Counted from the first letter of the stretch, positions 1 to 5,842 are shown. The stretch: DNA of 6,985 bases from an uncultured Synergistia bacterium (GCA_937888925.1 CALARM010000669.1:1-6985), one strand, 5' to 3'. Notes: a model not told the origin generated them from the letters alone. Program-made: numbers and translations.

Positions 1-2120
1 AGTGCTTCCAGTATGGAATCTGTGGCTTCATAGGTATTTCTTCTGTATAATTTCATAAGGGCATTATAATGGCTGGCAAAGAAATCTTTAAAAAAATCTG
101 AAGGTATGGTCTCACTGTAAATAATTTTGTGCCTCTCAACCGGCCCGGACGGATGGTCTCCAGGCAATCTGTCAAATATATTTTTTTCCTCTACCATAAT
201 ATCATCAAAATTTCTTTCCTTCAGACTGTTATAAAAAATCTGGATATGATAATACAATCTGGACTCTAAAAGAACATTCTTCATAAAAATCAAAGGATTG
301 GTCGAACAGACTATTTTATCTGCTTTACTTCCGGCCCTATCCAGATAATCGAGAGATTTCATAAGCTCTTTCCCGGTAAGGTATAAACGTCCTAACAGTA
401 ACAGATCGATAAATTCTTCATTTAATTTGAGAGAGTCATCAATTTTAAGGGCTTTCAGTGCATATGCTATACTTTTCTGAAGTTCTCCTCTGTTAAACTC
501 GGCCCATACTAAAGCGCGATAGATTCTGCCTTCAAGGATCCTGTTATTAATATGAGTGCATAAAGAGAGGGCATTTAAAAATAATTCATATGATTTTTCA
601 TAATCATCCCTGATAAAATAAGCCATTCCAACTTCATAGTAAATCAGAGCCTGATCGGCTTTGCTGGCGAATTTCTTTACAAAACGGATAATTTCCTGAA
701 TATAATAATTATAGTTTACTTCATGGTCACCGGGGGAAAGCTCTCTCAATCCTTCTACAAGCTGGGTTATTACAAGAGGATTGTAAATTTTCTTTTTAAT
801 TTGCAGCAGTTCTATTGAACAGGCAAGTCCCGTTCTGTACATTTCTTTTGCATAATAGATGGAAGAAATCTGTGTAAAAGCAATACTCAGGTGAGAATGA
901 GTTACTGTAAAATGTTTTCTTGGAAAATCTTTCAGAACATTTATATTCAATTTCTGTATAAAAGAAGGGATACCGGATGTAAAACATACAGTTCCCTTAT
1001 CGGCACAATCTATATCTCTGTAATGCTGTGAGAGTGTGTCAAAGAGATATTCTTCATCGGCAAGTTCCACTTCTTCAGATTTAACCTTTAAATTTCTTGC
1101 AAAAAAACTCTGTACCGGTTCAGAGCTATCTTCTTCCTGAAGCTGCCTTATCTGAAAAAGTAAAGAAAGCATACCCTTTTTACTGGAAAGTTTCTGAAGT
1201 AATTTTAAAGAAATATTAAAGCAATCAAGGGCTTTTTCCTTAAGACCGACGTTTAAAAATATCTTTCCCGAATAAAAATGCATTTCAGAACAGGCCTGAA
1301 TTCTTTCTCTTTCTTTCCACTGAGACACTGCATCTATAAAATATTTAAGTCCCTTATCAGGTTCATTGAAATACTGGTATATAGTGCCGAGATGAAATTT
1401 TGCATAAGCAACGGGAGAATTAATTTTATCCCTGTCCTGTTCACAGAGTTTGACTACTTCCAGAAAATTCTTCAATGCTTCTTCATAGTTTTTCAGGTTT
1501 ATATTTATATAACCCATCCAATTCAATATCTGAACCTGGGATTTGCTATCTCCGAGATTTCTATAAATAGAAAGAGACTGTTCAAAATAATCAAGTGCTT
1601 CCTTTGATTTATTTCTATGATATTCAATCTCCCCTATGGCGCTTAAATTAAGGGCATAAAGGTCTTTTTTATCCAGTATGCGACTTAAATCAATAGCTTT
1701 TTTATGGTATTCTATAGCTTCTTCATATTTCTTCTGCGATTTATAAAGATAGGCAATCAGATTATATAGCTCACAGAGCTTATCATCTGTTTTTTCTTTT
1801 TCATATATTTTTTCTGTTTCAAACAACAGATCTCTGGCCTGTGAAAAATCTGACTGAAGCTGTACAAGCTGAGATTTTAAAAGTAAAGATGATGTTTTAA
1901 TACGATTATCATCAATACAGGAAGATGCCATGATAGCAAGATCTGCTAACTCTATGGAAAGGGGAACTTCTCCCTCGTCAAGTAATATCTTTGCATGTAA
2001 GATAATAAGTTCTATAAACTGCGGATTTAAATGTTTACTATGTTTTTTAATATATACAAGACGGGATAAATAATCGGAATAAGAAGAAAATTCGCGAAAC
2101 ATTTCTTCTGCTTCAAACAT
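1..2120 (-). CDS. TPR-repeat protein, C-terminus cut by window edge
   Basis: An open frame of 706 codons runs uninterrupted from ATG at 2120 to the left edge, so the C-terminus is missing. The start is well supported by a GGGGAAGG ribosome binding site (2128-2135) seven bases upstream. Helical repeats of the tetratricopeptide type are visible: a first cluster at about residues 115-310, with units ending in patterns such as KKYEEAIEYHKKAI, KEALDYFEQSLSIYR and NYEEALKNFLEVV, and a second at about 410-600, including DDYEKSYELFLNALSL. A non-repeat segment (about 325-405, with Cys372 and Cys379) separates them. No signal peptide or membrane segment is seen, so a cytoplasmic scaffold or sensor role is inferred. 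The last residues (about 675-706) are helical and could lead into an output domain (GAF, sigma54-type regulator, cyclase or kinase), but none is visible here. No catalytic motif is present, and the specific function is unknown. Confidence 0.88.
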   Translation of the reverse strand, partial: MFEAEEMFREFSSYSDYLSRLVYIKKHSKHLNPQFIELIILHAKILLDEGEVPLSIELADLAIMASSCIDDNRIKTSSLLLKSQLVQLQSDFSQARDLLFETEKIYEKEKTDDKLCELYNLIAYLYKSQKKYEEAIEYHKKAIDLSRILDKKDLYALNLSAIGEIEYHRNKSKEALDYFEQSLSIYRNLGDSKSQVQILNWMGYININLKNYEEALKNFLEVVKLCEQDRDKINSPVAYAKFHLGTIYQYFNEPDKGLKYFIDAVSQWKERERIQACSEMHFYSGKIFLNVGLKEKALDCFNISLKLLQKLSSKKGMLSLLFQIRQLQEEDSSEPVQSFFARNLKVKSEEVELADEEYLFDTLSQHYRDIDCADKGTVCFTSGIPSFIQKLNINVLKDFPRKHFTVTHSHLSIAFTQISSIYYAKEMYRTGLACSIELLQIKKKIYNPLVITQLVEGLRELSPGDHEVNYNYYIQEIIRFVKKFASKADQALIYYEVGMAYFIRDDYEKSYELFLNALSLCTHINNRILEGRIYRALVWAEFNRGELQKSIAYALKALKIDDSLKLNEEFIDLLLLGRLYLTGKELMKSLDYLDRAGSKADKIVCSTNPLIFMKNVLLESRLYYHIQIFYNSLKERNFDDIMVEEKNIFDRLPGDHPSGPVERHKIIYSETIPSDFFKDFFASHYNALMKLYRRNTYEATDSILEA

Positions 2121-2127
2121 ATAAATG

Positions 2128-2135
2128 CCTTCCCC
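2128..2135 (-). promoter_or_regulatory. ribosome binding site of the TPR gene
   Basis: The minus strand reads GGGGAAGG, seven bases before ATG 2120. It directly abuts the last heptamer of the repeat run at 2136-2170, so the repeats lie immediately upstream of the ribosome landing site. Confidence 0.8.
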
Positions 2136-2186
2136 TGACCAGTGACCAGTGACCAGTGACCAGTAACCGGTGAATAATATTCACTG
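2136..2186. repeat. heptamer repeat cluster A with inverted end
   Basis: Four perfect tandem copies of TGACCAG (2136-2163) are followed by a degenerate copy TAACCGG (2164-2170). After a short AT spacer, an opposite-oriented partial unit TTCACTG (2180-2186) closes the cluster. GTGAAT (2170-2175) and ATTCAC (2179-2184) form a perfect short hairpin. The cluster resembles the short tandem heptanucleotide repeats known from cyanobacterial intergenic regions, though relatedness is only by style. It falls in the predicted 5' leader of the TPR gene. Confidence 0.9.
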
Positions 2187-2200
2187 CTTATCTAAAAAAA

Positions 2201-2229
2201 AGTTTAACACAAATCAGAATATTTTGCAA
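2201..2229 (-). promoter_or_regulatory. predicted sigma70-type promoter of the TPR gene
   Basis: On the minus strand, a -35 box TTGCAA (2229-2224) is followed by a 17-base spacer and a -10 box TAAACT (2206-2201). The TG one base before the -10 gives an extended -10 (TGTTAAACT). Each hexamer matches consensus at only four of six positions. Transcription would start near 2194, inside a run of eight T, giving a leader of about 74 bases that contains repeat cluster A. Confidence 0.45.
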
Positions 2230-2253
2230 TATTTTAAAGATTATCATAATTTC

Positions 2254-2336
2254 GTAATGGGTAATGAGTAATGCGTAATGGGTAATGCGCAGAAATACAA
2301 CAGTTCATATTTCTCCCGTCACGGGTTACCCGTTAC
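2254..2336. repeat. heptamer repeat cluster B, head to head
   Basis: Five tandem units of GTAATGN run in plus orientation (2254-2288: final bases G, A, C, G, C). After a 27-base spacer, three units run in minus orientation: GTGACGG (2322-2316), GTAACCC (2329-2323) and GTAACGG (2336-2330). The two arms are imperfectly complementary and could fold into a stem (2274-2289 with 2322-2337, 13 of 16 positions matching plus G-U pairs). The minus-oriented units run into the 3' end of trmB and supply its stop codon. No T-run follows on the transcript side, so this is not called as an intrinsic terminator. Confidence 0.9.
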
Positions 2337-2982
2337 GCTTCTTCAGAATCACTCCGTGAAAGGACCGTCCTTTTCTCTGATATTTCCTCTCAAAATTTGT
2401 GCCTACCAGTTCACCTTCACCGGCTGCTTCGGGAGAAGAAAAGGGAAGACACAGAAACAGGTCTTCCACTGAAGAAATGTGCTTTTTTATCCATATAAAA
2501 TAATCGTCATGATCTGTTACAATTCTTATCAGACCGCCCGGGGCCAGAATTCTATGCAATTCTCTCAGGTTATTCTCCTGAATAAATCTTCTTCTGTTAT
2601 GTTTTCTTTTAGGCCATGGATCGGGGAAATATATATGTATCTGCCGGAATGTTTCATCACATACATGGTTTTTTATAAAAGAAAGAGCTTCTGCATTTAC
2701 AATTTTTATATTCTTCAAATCTTCACGACGGGCCAGATCTGCTGCATAAAAGGAATACTGTTTTGCATATTCCAGGCCTATATAATTTACGGAAGGAACC
2801 TTCCCTGCCTGTCGAAGTAAAAATTCTCCTTTCCCTGTGCCTATCTCCAGTTCCAGAGGCAGGTCATGTCTTTCCCCGGCGAACCAGTTTCGCAAATCAA
2901 CCTTCTCACCTTCAGGAAGATTATCAGTAGTCAAACCTATATCGCCAGTATCAAGTGTTTTTTTATACAATCTCGGTCTCAT
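2326..2982 (-). CDS. trmB: tRNA (guanine-N7-)-methyltransferase
   Basis: This protein methylates the N7 of G46 in tRNA variable loops using S-adenosylmethionine, in the cytoplasm. At 218 residues it is a normal length for TrmB. Family motifs are all visible: the SAM-binding loop LEIGTGKGEFL at residues 45-55, the acidic GLE at 69-71, the diagnostic FPDPWPKRKHNRRR at 119-132 with Asp121, TDHDDY at 156-161, and GTNFERKY near the C-terminus (194-201). ATG 2982 sits 3 bases after the stop of the macro-domain gene, and a GAAGG (2998-2994) 11 bases upstream overlaps that gene's end. Co-transcription and translational coupling are therefore likely. The last codons (Arg-Asn-Gly and the TAA) are made of heptamer units of repeat cluster B, so the natural C-terminus may have been altered by repeat growth. 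Identification is secure. Confidence 0.97.
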   Translation of the reverse strand: MRPRLYKKTLDTGDIGLTTDNLPEGEKVDLRNWFAGERHDLPLELEIGTGKGEFLLRQAGKVPSVNYIGLEYAKQYSFYAADLARREDLKNIKIVNAEALSFIKNHVCDETFRQIHIYFPDPWPKRKHNRRRFIQENNLRELHRILAPGGLIRIVTDHDDYFIWIKKHISSVEDLFLCLPFSSPEAAGEGELVGTNFERKYQRKGRSFHGVILKKRNG

Positions 2983-2985
2983 AAG

Positions 2986-3489
2986 TTAAACAACCTTCAA
3001 ATAACAGTTATAGTCTCTTTTACTGAAACATACGAAATAAACTTTTTCTATTGACTTATTTCTTGAAAGGAATTCTTTTGTTTCCTTCAGAGCTATTTTT
3101 GCTGCTCTTTCTATTGGAAATCCGTAGGCTCCTGTACTGATTGCAGGGAAAGCTATTGTTTTTATCATATATTCCTCTGCAATAGAGAAACAGCTTCTAT
3201 AGCACCTGGCAAGTAAATCATCTTCATTTTCGCCGCCGCCGCGCCATACCGGGCCGACTGTATGAATAATCCATTCAACAGGAAGGTTATAACCTTTTGT
3301 AATCTTTGCCTGTCCTGTGGGACAACCTCCCAGTTTTTCACATTCCTTAAGAAGCTGTGGCCCTGCCGAAGAATGTATGGCACCGTCTACACCTCCTCCT
3401 CCCAGAAGTGAAGTATTTGCGGCATTTACAATTGCATCGACATGCAATCTGGTTATATCGTCGTGGATGACTTCTATTCTATTTAACAT
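2986..3489 (-). CDS. macro-domain protein, MacroD/YmdB-like ADP-ribose hydrolase
   Basis: This is a single macro domain filling all 167 residues. Proteins of this type bind ADP-ribose and remove O-acetyl or protein-linked ADP-ribose. Visible motifs are DDIT (10-13, usually GDIT), [19 protein letters not shown] (20-38) with the conserved Asn25 and Asp35, [16 protein letters not shown] (55-70), IIHTVGPVW (74-82) and the phosphate-binding ISTGAYGFP (117-125). The set fits the catalytically active MacroD class. I chose ATG 3489 because GGAAGGTG (3505-3498) stands 8 bases upstream. An in-frame ATG at 3507 would add six residues but has no binding site, and its codons contain that very Shine-Dalgarno sequence. 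The gene ends 3 bases before trmB. The Gly-to-Asp change in the first motif (HDDIT) is slightly unusual but does not remove the catalytic loop. Confidence 0.94.
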   Translation of the reverse strand: MLNRIEVIHDDITRLHVDAIVNAANTSLLGGGGVDGAIHSSAGPQLLKECEKLGGCPTGQAKITKGYNLPVEWIIHTVGPVWRGGGENEDDLLARCYRSCFSIAEEYMIKTIAFPAISTGAYGFPIERAAKIALKETKEFLSRNKSIEKVYFVCFSKRDYNCYLKVV

Positions 3490-3497
3490 CTTAATAA

Positions 3498-3505
3498 CAC
3501 CTTCC
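3498..3505 (-). promoter_or_regulatory. ribosome binding site that fixes the macro-gene start
   Basis: The minus strand reads GGAAGGTG with 8 bases to ATG 3489. It matches the 16S rRNA tail almost perfectly, which argues against the upstream ATG at 3507. Confidence 0.8.
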
Positions 3506-3514
3506 ATTAAAATT

Positions 3515-3586
3515 AGGTTTTGGGTTTCAGGTTTTGGGTTCCGGGTTTTTAAGATTTCTAACCCAGCACCTCACACCTATAACCCT
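3515..3586. repeat. heptamer repeat cluster C, head to head
   Basis: Five plus-oriented units are AGGTTTT, GGGTTTC, AGGTTTT, GGGTTCC and GGGTTTT (3515-3549). A 9-base spacer follows. Then come four minus-oriented units (read on the minus strand from 3586 to 3559): AGGGTTA, TAGGTGT, GAGGTGC and TGGGTTA. The inner units GGGTT and AACCC can pair across the spacer. The unit differs from clusters A and B, but the period of seven and the head-to-head arrangement are the same. The cluster lies just upstream of the macro gene. Confidence 0.85.
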
Positions 3587-3603
3587 TAAGATCTGAGTAG
3601 CAT

Positions 3604-3726
3604 CTATTGCCAGTTGCTATTCATTGACACATCTGATATAATAATCATAGAAAGATATGCTCCTACAGAGGTTGCATACATACTTACTCTGGTAGCAGTA
3701 ACGTCAAAAGCAGCCTTAACTTGCAT
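3604..3726 (-). CDS. doubtful 40-codon ORF after dciA
   Basis: An ATG lies five bases after the dciA stop (TGA AAGAT ATG), and 40 codons are open before TAG at 3604. The peptide begins MQVKAAFDVTATRV and has a mildly hydrophobic middle (GAYLSMIIIS). I recognise no family. The close spacing to dciA would allow translational coupling, but no good ribosome binding site is present, since GGGAG is 16 bases upstream. It may equally be chance, or the remnant of a decayed gene in this 242-base gap. Confidence 0.22.
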   Translation of the reverse strand: MQVKAAFDVTATRVSMYATSVGAYLSMIIISDVSMNSNWQ

Positions 3727-3731
3727 ATCTT

Positions 3732-4370
3732 TCAACTTTTATCTCCCTGTTTCTTTCTTCCCCTGCTTTTCTTCTTCGGCTTATCTCCCAGATTACAGAT
3801 CATACAGACCTTCTGTCCCGGTTCCATAAAAACATTGCACACAGGGCATGGCTTCCACCCCTTCATTTCTTTCCATACCCTTATTTTGAAGTCCTTTTCC
3901 ATGACAGACTTCATCTGTTCCCTGAGTTGTTCATCTTTAATAAATTTAACCTGTTCGTCTATGAGACAGACCGTATCGGACGGGAGTTGTATTCTGCCAA
4001 GTTGAAACTCATCGGGATATTTATATTTATTAAAATCAAGTGTAAGCTGTTCTACTTTTTCTTTTTTTTCGCTGTCAGGTATTTTTTTTCCTATTTGAAA
4101 TCTAATGTCTTTAACCAGTTCTTCCCCTGTGAGTTCAAGGTATCCTCTCAGTATCTGTTCTTTCATGAAACTGAGTTGCTGGGCCCAGGAAGAACTGGAA
4201 ACCATGACTTTTAAAATACCGTTTTCCAGCCTGTAAGGAGTTGTATGACCTGCTATTTTAGGGCCCACTATAAAATTCCAGAAAGGAAAAATCATATTTT
4301 CTCTGGCTTTTGCTGCAATATTCGGATTATCAAAAGCGCCATGTATTAAATCTTTAATTGAATAAACCAA
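3732..4370 (-). CDS. dciA: DciA-type helicase loader (DUF721) with C-terminal zinc ribbon
   Basis: The N-terminal part (about 5-95) is a DUF721/DciA domain: WNFIVGPKIAGHTTPYRL followed by GILKVMVSSSSWAQQLSFM. DciA proteins load or assist the DnaB replicative helicase in bacteria that lack DnaC or DnaI. A charged linker (about 96-165) follows. Next is a four-cysteine zinc ribbon (Cys175, Cys178, Cys189, Cys192, as CPVC and CMIC) and a lysine/arginine-rich tail (198-212) suited to nucleic acid contact. The start is TTG 4370: an in-frame stop lies shortly upstream, no ATG precedes the conserved core, and AAAGGAAGGG (4390-4381) sits 10 bases before it. The gene overlaps the end of recF by 17 bases, implying an operon and coupled translation. 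The family call is strong; the helicase-loading role is inferred from DciA studies in other bacteria. Confidence 0.9.
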   Translation of the reverse strand: MVYSIKDLIHGAFDNPNIAAKARENMIFPFWNFIVGPKIAGHTTPYRLENGILKVMVSSSSWAQQLSFMKEQILRGYLELTGEELVKDIRFQIGKKIPDSEKKEKVEQLTLDFNKYKYPDEFQLGRIQLPSDTVCLIDEQVKFIKDEQLREQMKSVMEKDFKIRVWKEMKGWKPCPVCNVFMEPGQKVCMICNLGDKPKKKSRGRKKQGDKS

Positions 4371-5478
4371 CTGTAATTTTCCCTTCCTTTATCTGGAAAA
4401 AAGATGCTTCCTTTGAAGCGAAATAATCTGTAATATGGTTTAATGTAATAAAAATCTGTCCTTTACCTTTTATATAATTTAAAAGACTGAAGCTTCTGTC
4501 GTTATCCAGTTCTGACATAACATCATCAAGTAACACGACAGGATGTTCTCCTGTTTCGTTGAATAGAAGCTCTCTTTCTGCGAGCTTCAGCGCTATGGTT
4601 ACTGTTCTCTGCTGTCCCTGGGAACCAAAAGTTTTGAGAGGTCTTTCATTCAGAATGATCTTTAGATCGTCCCTGTGAGGACCTGCAGATGTAGAACCAT
4701 ATCTTATATCCTGATTTCTCTGTGACAGAAGATGATTGAGAAAATTTTCTTCCCCGGACACAGAGTTATCTTTTTCTATGGTAGAAAAATACTCTAAAGA
4801 AAGATTTTCCCTGTTATTACTTATATCCCGGAGGATACCCCTGGCCAGTTCCTGAAGTTTCTTTATAATCTCAATTCTGCTGGAAATCAAAAAAGAACCG
4901 TATCTGGCTAACTGTTCATCCCAGACCTGGAGTAATCTCTTTTTTTCTTCATAATCCATAGCAGATCTGAGCAGAGTATTTCTCTGTTCCAGAACTTTAT
5001 AATAAAGACGGAGATTCTCACAGTAAGAAGGTGATAACTGTGTAAGTTCCATATCAAGAAAACGCCTTCTCACACCGGGACTGCCTTTTATAATTTCAAG
5101 ATCATCAGGAGAAAACATAACGGCATTTACTGTCCCGACCAGTTCCGTAGCAGTTCTGACAGTTTTATTATTAACTTTGATTATTTTTGAAGAGCTTTTA
5201 GCGGAATTTTTTGAGATAAGGACTTCTATATGTATTTTTTCTCCGTGAATACATGTAATTTCTGCTGCTACTCTGGAAAAATTCTCCTCCCAGTTTACAA
5301 GTTCTGTTTCTTTTCCTGCACGAAAAGATTTACCTGTTGTAAACAAAAAGAGAGCCTCTAACAGATTACTTTTCCCCTGAGCATTTGCTCCGAAAATAAC
5401 ATTCAATTCAGGATGAGGCTCCAGGTGTGCTTCTCTGTAATTTCTAAAATGAATAAGAGTAAGCCTGTTGATGTACAA
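4354..5478 (-). CDS. recF: DNA replication/repair ATPase RecF
   Basis: RecF is an SMC-like ATPase that, with RecO and RecR, helps load RecA at single-strand gaps and stalled forks. At 374 residues it is close to the usual length. Motifs are in order: LIHFRNY (8-14), Walker A GANAQGKS (30-37), SAGPHRDDL (about 264-272), the ABC signature GSQGQQR (about 285-291), and Walker B with D-loop, VVLLDDVMSELD (about 314-325). Then comes ITLNH near 344. The start is TTG 5478: a TGA lies in frame five codons upstream, and TGAGGA (5493-5488) is spaced 9 bases away. The protein begins MYINRLTL as RecF normally does. It overlaps dciA and follows the small basic ORF by 39 bases. dnaN, its usual neighbour, is absent from the window. 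Confidence 0.97.
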   Translation of the reverse strand: MYINRLTLIHFRNYREAHLEPHPELNVIFGANAQGKSNLLEALFLFTTGKSFRAGKETELVNWEENFSRVAAEITCIHGEKIHIEVLISKNSAKSSSKIIKVNNKTVRTATELVGTVNAVMFSPDDLEIIKGSPGVRRRFLDMELTQLSPSYCENLRLYYKVLEQRNTLLRSAMDYEEKKRLLQVWDEQLARYGSFLISSRIEIIKKLQELARGILRDISNNRENLSLEYFSTIEKDNSVSGEENFLNHLLSQRNQDIRYGSTSAGPHRDDLKIILNERPLKTFGSQGQQRTVTIALKLAERELLFNETGEHPVVLLDDVMSELDNDRSFSLLNYIKGKGQIFITLNHITDYFASKEASFFQIKEGKITVGLFN

Positions 5479-5487
5479 ATATCTATT

Positions 5488-5493
5488 TCCTCA
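5488..5493 (-). promoter_or_regulatory. ribosome binding site supporting the TTG start of recF
   Basis: TGAGGA on the minus strand lies 9 bases before TTG 5478. Its TGA is also the in-frame stop that excludes any longer RecF. Confidence 0.7.
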
Positions 5494-5517
5494 CAAAAAA
5501 TCAAAGAGTTTAACCCA

Positions 5518-5709
5518 CTATCCCTGTTTCTTCTTATTGGTGCCTTTTCTTCTCTTCAGTTTATTCCTCTTTTCTTCTATTTTGCGAGCTCTATCTTCCA
5601 TTTCCTTTTTTATAGAATCCTCAAGTTTTCCTTCAAACTCGCCAAATACTCCAGCTGAATAGGACTGCAATTTCTCCCAATTAATTTTCTTCAATTTTTT
5701 ACAGTACAC
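5518..5709 (-). CDS. small lysine-rich protein of unknown function upstream of recF
   Basis: This is a 63-codon frame from GTG 5709 to TAG 5518. About a third of its residues are Lys or Arg, concentrated in the second half (KRRKGTNKKK near the end). A likely charged helix runs from about 28 to 52 (KLEDSIKKEMEDRARKIEEK), and the first part contains NWEKLQSYSAGVFGEF. I recognise no family. The frame stays open to a TTG at 5769, but that codon is the first part of a consensus -35 box, so transcripts should begin near 5734 and cannot include it. GTG 5709 has GAGAGG only 3 bases upstream, which is closer than usual; TTG 5694 (58 codons) is the alternative. It is the first gene of the likely recF-dciA transcript and is in the same frame as recF. 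Whether it is translated is uncertain. Confidence 0.5.
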   Translation of the reverse strand: MYCKKLKKINWEKLQSYSAGVFGEFEGKLEDSIKKEMEDRARKIEEKRNKLKRRKGTNKKKQG

Positions 5710-5740
5710 CTGCCTCTCTTTGTAGCGAAAATTTAATCTT

Positions 5741-5769
5741 ATAATAACAAAGGAGGATAACTTTGTCAA
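5741..5769 (-). promoter_or_regulatory. strong sigma70-type promoter for the recF-dciA transcript
   Basis: On the minus strand a perfect -35 box TTGACA (5769-5764) is followed by a 17-base spacer and -10 TATTAT (5746-5741), a five-of-six match. Transcription should start near 5734. It faces away from the plus-strand promoter at 5786-5814. Confidence 0.8.
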
Positions 5770-5791
5770 ACAAAAGGCTCAGGATTTGACA
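5764..5791. promoter_or_regulatory. inverted repeat joining two divergent -35 boxes
   Basis: TGTCAAA (5764-5770) and TTTGACA (5785-5791) are perfect inverted copies separated by 14 bases. Each contains the consensus -35 hexamer of one of the two divergent promoters. This could be only the consequence of two good promoters back to back, or a site where a dimeric regulator controls both. Confidence 0.55.
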
Positions 5792-5814
5792 AACAAATCT
5801 CTAAATGATAAAAT
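5786..5814 (+). promoter_or_regulatory. strong sigma70-type promoter for the PHP-STAS gene
   Basis: A perfect -35 box TTGACA (5786-5791), a 17-base spacer and -10 TAAAAT (5809-5814, five of six) are present. The predicted start near 5821 leaves a leader of about 105 bases before the ATG at 5927. That leader is very AT-rich. Confidence 0.75.
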
Positions 5815-5842
5815 TATAAAAAATTGATTATAATATCTCTGC

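Noticed and set aside
1278..1607. 109-codon plus-strand ORF
   Set aside because: It lies wholly antisense inside the TPR gene, whose frame is open for 706 codons with clear repeats. No ribosome site or recognisable domain is seen.
2136..2336. CRISPR array
   Set aside because: Units are 7 bases with no 25-40 base repeats or unique spacers, and no cas genes are present.
2254..2336. Intrinsic terminator after trmB
   Set aside because: The arms are imperfect, the loop is about 32 bases, and no T-run follows in the direction of transcription.
2278..2820. Plus-strand ORFs opposite trmB
   Set aside because: They are shadows of a securely identified trmB and show no domain of their own.
3490..3507. 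Upstream ATG 3507 as the start of the macro-domain gene
   Set aside because: It has no ribosome binding site, and its added codons contain the GGAAGGTG site that serves ATG 3489.
3317..3589. Plus-strand ORF of 90 codons
   Set aside because: It is antisense to the macro-domain gene and runs through the heptamer repeats. Its composition is repeat-driven.
3624..3642. Plus-strand promoter TTGACA with TATAAT
   Set aside because: The two boxes are only 7 bases apart, far from the required 16-18, and no plus-strand gene follows.
5710..5769. Extension of the small basic ORF to a TTG at 5769
   Set aside because: The TTG is part of the consensus TTGACA box and lies upstream of the predicted transcription start, so it cannot be the start on that transcript.
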